NCBI GenBank assembly: GCA_046327745.1 | Contig: JAXLXV010000011.1 | Coordinates: 62,001 to 126,000 of the forward strand | Reading direction: 5' to 3' | Length of the DNA: 64,000 nucleotides | Origin: JABAQJ01 sp046327745 | GTDB lineage: Bacteria > Gemmatimonadota > Gemmatimonadetes > Gemmatimonadales > Gemmatimonadaceae | Shown here: positions 59,234-64,000 of the stretch, in pieces | Layout of the letters: every line of letters starts with the position of its first letter | Position numbering within the stretch: the first letter of the stretch is position 1 | Made by a program: the position numbers and the translations under genes | Notes under the pieces: model-generated | Seen by the model: the letters and a program-made list of their open reading frames with translations, nothing else | Told to the model about the DNA's origin: nothing | The model's database searches: none

Positions 59234-62115
59234 CTACCGCGATGTCCCCTCCAGCCGTGCCACCCGCCCACGAGCGTCAGCCGCCAGCACCAACGCGGAA
59301 TCCGCGTGAGGAAGTCCACCCAGATATCGCCGTAGGCGGCTGACGCGGCCCGCGAATCGCCACGACGTTCCTCGACGCGTCCTCGCCAATACGAGGACTC
59401 CCGCACGTAGAACTGTGCTTCATGGCCGAAGGTGACGGCGGAATCCAGCGCTGCGTAGTGAGCGACTGCGCTGTCCAGTTGACCGGCCGCCGACAGCCCA
59501 AACGCGTACGACTCCGCGAAATAAACCAACGGGTCGCCGGACAACGCCGCCTTCAGGTGAGGCAGAGCCTCCACTGCTTTCCCCTGGGCAACGAGCAGCT
59601 CGCCGCGCAGGGCCTCGATCGCCGCCACGTCGCCAGGTACATCCTTCTGCATGGCCTGCTCGGCCACCTGCAACAACTCATGGGCCCGACGCAGCTCGGC
59701 CGCACTGCGTCCCAGCCGCGCCATGGGTTTTCCGATGAACAGCGCCAACACCGCCGGTGCCTGCCTCCCTTGCAGGACCAAGGCACTCGCGGAATCGAGT
59801 TCACGCCGGGCTGGTCCTGAAAGACCGAGGGCCTGCAGGACCTGGGCGGTCAGCACGCGGTTGCGCACTTCACTGGTTCGAGCCGATTGCGCGGCGTACA
59901 GCGCGGTCGATTTGGCCAGTCGCTCACGTGCCTGCTGGTATTGCCCGTCCCGCATGTCCAAATACGCGAGCGAACGCAGGGCACGCGCCTGCACCATCTT
60001 GTCGCCGCCCTCCAGCATCTGCGAAAACAACGCGCGCGCCGAGTCCGGCATGCCAGCCGCAACGTACGTCGCTCCGTATTCCAAGCTGATGTTGTTGTTC
60101 GCGACCAATGCCGCTGGCTGTATCGCGAAGGCTGTCCGGTACAGTTCGATGGCCTCTTCGCGTCGCCCCTGTACCTGGGCAATGGTTGCAAGGTTGATCC
60201 TGGCGCCGAACCTCAGCGAGTCCAGCGCAATGACCTGACGGAAGGTGCGCTCGGCCTCCGCATATTCCTTCTGTTGTAGGAAGGCGTAGGCGAGAGCCCC
60301 CACCAGGTCGAGATCGTTCGTATTGGTGGTGAGGTACGGACCCAGCACGGCGATCGTGCCGCGGTAATTGCCGCGACTGTTTTCGTACATCGCGCGAATG
60401 CGCACACGCTCGCGCTCCGGCAGGTCGTTCTCGCGCACCTGCGCCTTGGCGAAGAATGCCGATCCTTCGCCGGGGGAGTTGAGGAAGTACGACAGTTCGC
60501 CAAGGTTCGCGTACGCGGACCGAAACGCCGTGTCCAGCTTCACCGCCTCGAGCCAAAGGGCGGCGGCTTCCTTGTACTTAGCGCGCGCCATCGCAGCGTT
60601 CCCCTCGGCATACTTGCGCAACGCGTCCAGCGAGGACGTAGTGACGAGGGGAAGGGAGGTGGCGCTGTTCGTTCGGGCAAAGCGCGACTCGCCGAGGTTC
60701 CGGCGCAGGGCGCGGGCCAGCGCGTCCAGGGCGTCGATGACGTCCTCACGCTGATTGGCGCGCACGATGGGCATCGCCGTCACGCCCCCCGTCTGCGGAT
60801 CGATGAGCTTCACCGACAGCTCAAACCCGCGCCCCGATCGTTCGGCATGCGGAACGGCGACCACGGCCACCCCCTCGCGCTGGGCGATCTCGCGGGCCAG
60901 AGAAAGCCCCATCACCGAATCCGCCCCGGGACGTCGCATGCGTACCAGCGCTTCGCGAATGCGGTCGGGCGGTACGGGATAGACGTCCTTGGAGCCGGCG
61001 AGGGTGGCCGCCAGCGCCACCGGCATGGTGCGGTCGAGCGCCGAATCACCGGTGGCATTCTCGGCGTCGGCAATGATGACCCACTTTCGTGGTCCGTTGG
61101 AGCTGCCCAGGCGCGACAGGACCGTCCCAAACACCGCCAATGAGGCGACGCCCAACAAGTAGGCCGTCGTCGTGCGCCAGCGAACCGGGGTCCGGTCACG
61201 GCGTGCCTGCGTTTCACTCGTCGCCGCACGGTGTGGCGAGGCAGGCGAGGCCAGCGAGGCAGACGAGGCCGGCGAGGCCGGCACGTCTCGCGCCGGAGCG
61301 AGCGCCGCGACGTCGCCCATCGCGCCCACCGAGGCAGGCGTTGCTCCCTCGTCTACCGCGCTCGCGGCTGACGGCGTCGGCGAAGGGGCGGTGGTGGACG
61401 GCGCCGTCGTTGGAGCTGCACGCAGCTCCGCGACCATCGTCGTGATGGCGGGATCGACCGGCGCATCGAGATCGGATCGCACCAGCGCCTCATGCACACG
61501 TGCGGCGTCCAGCGCGGCGGCGCGGTCACCGGCGGCCACCAACGATCGCATCAGCAGGAGGGTCCCGCGGGCGTCCAACGGACTCAGTCTCGTCAGGCTC
61601 CGCGACCGATCCACCGCTTCGGCGAATCTGCCTTCCTGCAAGGCGGTAGTGGCCAGCCGCTCGAGGGCAGAGCGCGCCGTGTCACTGAGCACGCCGCGTG
61701 TGTCCTCCACCCAGCGCTCGAACTCGGGGGAGCCCGTCAGGTAGAACCCCTGCAGGAAGGGGCCGGTGTGCAACGCGACGGCTCGTTCCAGGTCGCCAGC
61801 AGCAACGGCCTGCCGAAACTCCACCACGTCGGCCGGCAGGACAGACGGGTTCAGGCGCAGCGCCACGGAGTCGCCCGCGATGACGTCGTCCCCAAACTCT
61901 CGGCGGATGCTGTAGAGCAGCTGGGCCAGGGCGTGCTTCCCGCGCTCCTCGGTCGTGTCCGACCACAAGAGGCCGACCAGCTGTTCACGCGTCACCCCGG
62001 TATCACTCGCGGCCAGCAGCGCCAGCAGCGCCAAGCGTCGGCGCTGCGTCGCTGCGGCCCCTGCGGGTCCGTCCACCTGCACTCCGCCGAAGGTGCGGAG
62101 CCTCAATTCTGCCAT
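59234..62115 (-). CDS. BTAD (SARP-type) regulator with membrane helix and TPR region; frameshift near its 3' end
   Basis: About 960 residues from ATG 62115, which has an AGGGA site; a TTG/ATG 45 nt upstream is less likely. Residues 1-230: OmpR-like winged helix plus BTAD domain (LRLRTFGGVQVDG, RRRLALLALLAAS, LLWSDTTEERGKHALAQLLYSIRR). An Ala/Ser/Pro linker, one membrane helix (AYLLGVASLAVFGTVLSRL) and about nine TPR-like repeats follow. Near 59318 the frame loses one base. Restoring it gives DFLTADSALVLAADARGRVA and a TAG at 59234. Read as given, the frame continues to 58969 through tRNA-Ser(TGA), which is implausible. The span is one base short of whole codons. Confidence 0.8.
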
Positions 62116-62594
62116 GACTTTCCCTGAAAGAGTCCCCGAACTACTGGCCATCGAGTGCACGGTCTAAGGTGGCTGGCTGCGGGAGTGGCTTCAACTGTCG
62201 AGTGCGCCTGAAGGCATGGGAGCACGATTCGCGCCGGTACGGCGGCTGGGCCGGGGTTGCGCCGAAGACTCCGTGAGAGCTGTCAAGGTGATGTATAACA
62301 ACGACTTGCAACCTGGCGTCTTTGAGAGTCGTCCTTGGCGCGACCTTCTGCGCGGGCCTAGAGCTGTGCCGGCTGCGCCGCACCAACCGCGCGGGAGGAG
62401 CCGCCTGCGCCGCACTGACCGCGCGGGAGGAGCCTCCTGCGCCGCACTGATCGCGCGGCGGCGCCGCCTGCCTACGGTTGAAGCTGATCGCTTTGGGGAA
62501 TCCTCCCGACGCATTGGGACACCAAGGCGTGGCAAAATTCGAATCCGGCATCCGCAGACGTGTGCGTTTGGACAAGACACTGGAGCGACGCCTT
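62116..62594. other. 479-nt intergenic region with a short tandem repeat
   Basis: Divergent region between the BTAD regulator and a lipoprotein gene. It holds the 32-bp tandem repeat at 62373-62472 and an AT-richer patch around 62290-62300 (GTATAAC on the + strand) that could be a -10 element for the lipoprotein, without a good -35 box. Overlapping small frames on both strands have no recognisable features and I do not call them genes. Confidence 0.5.
62373..62472 (+). repeat. 32-bp tandem repeat, about three copies
   Basis: Three imperfect copies start at 62373, 62405 and 62437 (the third is 31 bp), followed by the first five bases of a fourth. Each begins CTGCGCCGCAC and contains GCGCGGGAGGAG or a variant (GCGCGGCGGCG in the last). 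The unit length is not a multiple of 3 and no gene is open across it, so it is non-coding. The copies diverge at only a few positions. Confidence 0.8.
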
Positions 62595-63056
62595 ATGACT
62601 CGACACGCTGGCTGGCGGCGACTGGTCGCTGGACTGACCCTGGCGACGATGACCCCGTGGATCACCGGTTGCTATCAACACAACACCTATCCTCGCGTGA
62701 ACGCGGTGGAAGCGGTGGGCCGAAAGGTGCTCGTGAAGATGTCAGCGCCAGTGCCCGCCAACGTCATCCTGCAAGACGGGAGTCGGGCCGTGTTGGACCA
62801 GGCGGTGCAGGCGGAGGGCGAGTTGGTGCTGACGACGTCGGATTCGATTCGCCTCCGTGACGTTGTCGTGCGCATGACCGATAAGTCGCAGTCACAATAT
62901 CGAGAGGCGGGATTCCCCGCCACGCAGACGCTTTCGATCGTCGAAGTGCGACTCTACAAGGCGCGGACAGCAGTGAGTGCCATTTTCGTCGCGGTCGCGG
63001 CTGTGGCCGTGCTTGCGCTCCTCATGCTGCATGACCTGGACGTGTCGCCTTCATAG
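62595..63056 (+). CDS. Small membrane lipoprotein of unknown function
   Basis: A 153-residue protein from ATG 62595, with signal WRRLVAGLTLATMTPWITGC (lipobox Cys near residue 26) and a C-terminal membrane helix (AVSAIFVAVAAVAVLALLML). The periplasmic part between is strand-rich (VGRKVLVKMSAPVPANVIL, GELVLTTSDSIRLRDVVVRM), resembling small repeats that set parameters of a surface. An in-frame ATG at 62478 would add 39 residues without a signal and is rejected. I do not recognise the family. Confidence 0.6.
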   Translation: MTRHAGWRRLVAGLTLATMTPWITGCYQHNTYPRVNAVEAVGRKVLVKMSAPVPANVILQDGSRAVLDQAVQAEGELVLTTSDSIRLRDVVVRMTDKSQSQYREAGFPATQTLSIVEVRLYKARTAVSAIFVAVAAVAVLALLMLHDLDVSPS

Positions 63057-63169
63057 TCGACGCGAACTTCTGGCGAAGGCGCGCATCGCGCGTCCCTTGG
63101 TTCGGCTATGATGCGGTGGGGATGCAGTGTCCCCGGCAGCGTCCCCAGCAGTCGGTCTAGCGGATTGTT

Positions 63170-63201
63170 CAGACGAAGGCGACGCCGCTGCCTTACGTCT
63201 G
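63170..63201 (-). terminator. Hairpin overlapping the stop codon of the partial membrane protein gene
   Basis: CAGACGAAGGC (63170-63180) pairs with GCCTTACGTCTG (63190-63201) leaving one bulged A and a 9-nt loop. It spans the TAA of the minus-strand gene and lies 114 nt after the + strand lipoprotein stop, so it might terminate transcripts from both sides. No long U-run is present. Confidence 0.45.
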
Positions 63202-64000
63202 AAAAGACGGCGTCGTCAGTGGGACGCCCGGCTCCTTAAGCCCTCGCGCGACCTCTTCATGCGCGGCAATCAGGCGCTGCACCTCGGTGGAGACCTCCAC
63301 CGCCATGCCAAGGTGCGTCGTGAACCCCTCGACCGTCGCCGCCCCGGCGTGCAGCCGCAACAAGTTCAGGCGAACGCTCTCGAGCGCGCTGACGGATTCG
63401 GCCAGCTGCTGCTCCAATCGCGTGCGTATCGCGCTCAGGTCGGCGTGCTCCGGTGCGGTGGCATCAGCCGACTCGGCCAGCGCCTGTTGCACCTCATCGC
63501 ATCGCTGGCGCATGACGCGAACATCGCCTTGCAGGCGCTGCAGGACGTCGGGCACATCGCCGAGGGCGCGCTGCGTTTCGGCCGGAAGAGTGCGATACAG
63601 TTCCTCGGCGGCTAGCCCGATGGCGATCTCCGTCGGTCGATGGGTGACAGGCGTGAGGCGCCGTCGTTGTCCCAACAGCTTGCTGGCGATGGCGAACGCC
63701 GTGCGGCCCACGCGGCCGAGCCAGACCTTGGACCAGAACTCGGTGTCCACGTCCTCGTGGCGCTGTCGCAAAGCCAACAGGCACAACGCGGCAAGGCTGG
63801 CGACGCCCATGGTCAGTGCGCCAATGTCTCCAACGCGGCTCGCCAAAGCCCCTTGCGCCAACAAGCCCGTCGCGAGCCCCGCCGCTCCAGAATAGAACGC
63901 CACCCGAATCGACATGTTGAGTGCGCGCTCCAGCCAAGTCACTCGAACGCGTCGGTTCACAGACAGCTCTTCTCGCGCCTGTTCGAGCTCGCGGCGAAAC
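63193..64000 (-). CDS. Membrane protein, C-terminal part only (possible Ser/Thr kinase tail)
   Basis: The frame is open to the right window edge, so the N-terminus is outside; an internal GTG at 63960 is not the real start. The visible 268 residues begin FRRELEQAREELS, then TWLERALNMSIRVAFYSGAAG, two membrane helices (RVAFYSGAAGLATGLLAQGAL, IGALTMGVASLAALCLLAL), a conserved-looking stretch (DVDTEFWSKVWLGRVGRTAFAIASKLLG), and a long helical C-terminus (QQLAESVSALESVRLNLLRLHAG). From memory this pattern ends many serine/threonine kinases of Gemmatimonadota; no kinase motif is visible in the window, so that is only a guess. Confidence 0.5.
   Translation of the reverse strand, partial: FRRELEQAREELSVNRRVRVTWLERALNMSIRVAFYSGAAGLATGLLAQGALASRVGDIGALTMGVASLAALCLLALRQRHEDVDTEFWSKVWLGRVGRTAFAIASKLLGQRRRLTPVTHRPTEIAIGLAAEELYRTLPAETQRALGDVPDVLQRLQGDVRVMRQRCDEVQQALAESADATAPEHADLSAIRTRLEQQLAESVSALESVRLNLLRLHAGAATVEGFTTHLGMAVEVSTEVQRLIAAHEEVARGLKEPGVPLTTPSFQT

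Noticed and set aside
62373..62472. CRISPR array
   Set aside because: Units are directly adjacent with no unique spacers, only about three copies, and no cas genes are near.
62216..62860. + strand 214-codon frame across the tandem repeat
   Set aside because: Arg-rich, runs through a non-coding 32-bp repeat and overlaps the lipoprotein gene, which has a proper lipobox.

Overview
The window looks like part of a chromosome from a GC-rich, Gram-negative (diderm) bacterium, most likely a member of the Gemmatimonadota. This is an inference from gene content, not a database match. The signs are LolA, lipoprotein signals and an outer-membrane barrel protein, exported VPS10/BNR propellers, a BTAD-TPR regulator, and a kinase-type tail at the right edge that resembles proteins of that phylum. 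No prophage, insertion sequence, rRNA or CRISPR array is visible. Almost all genes belong to compact housekeeping operons with 1-4 nt ATGA/GTGA overlaps.

Layout. 1-4.3 kb (+): prfA (cut by the window edge), prmC, a YlbF-family gene, tmk and an S41 protease. 4.5-14.5 kb (+): two paralogous exported VPS10-like propellers flank lutABC (lactate utilisation) and a small methyltransferase. 14.5-19.7 kb (-): ABC exporter, a small secreted protein, lolA, DAHP synthase and a metallo-beta-lactamase-fold hydrolase. 19.7-27.1 kb (-): a FlgD-Ig protein, smc and two SPOR-domain proteins. 27.2-33.2 kb (-): a peptidase-MA/TolB/barrel protein, rsfS, rplI, DUF2232, rpsR and rpsF. 33.5-43.7 kb: SRAP/YedK, ychF, a four-helix-bundle protein, pth, rplY, prs, tRNA-Gln, ispE, a UPF0104 membrane protein, a degenerate multi-Hpt protein, pdxJ, a lipoprotein and methylmalonyl-CoA epimerase. 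43.7-56.7 kb (+): trxA, rsmI, DUF4159, DUF4175, a repeat protein, an 'asparagine synthetase B'-like exported protein, a JAMM-DinG helicase fusion, an FAH-family enzyme and a TonB-like anchored protein. 56.7-64 kb: a LexA-like regulator without the catalytic dyad, gltX, two tRNA-Ser genes, a BTAD-TPR regulator, a lipoprotein and a membrane protein cut by the window edge.

Sequence quality matters here. Four genes (MBL hydrolase, smc, DUF4175 and BTAD-TPR) are broken by single-base frameshifts. In each case the total length fits an intact gene with one or a few bases missing, several of them in or next to G/C-rich runs. Residual assembly indels are the simplest explanation.

Points worth a second look: a reading-frame-independent excess of the 7-mer GTTAGGC/GCCTAAC; the JAMM-DinG fusion; the non-cleavable LexA-like protein next to gltX; the pseudo-Hpt protein; a ParA-like domain without a P-loop fused to SPOR repeats; and a promoter-like site with no gene behind it at 11.2 kb. 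I did not find a clearly new multi-gene defence or mobile system.
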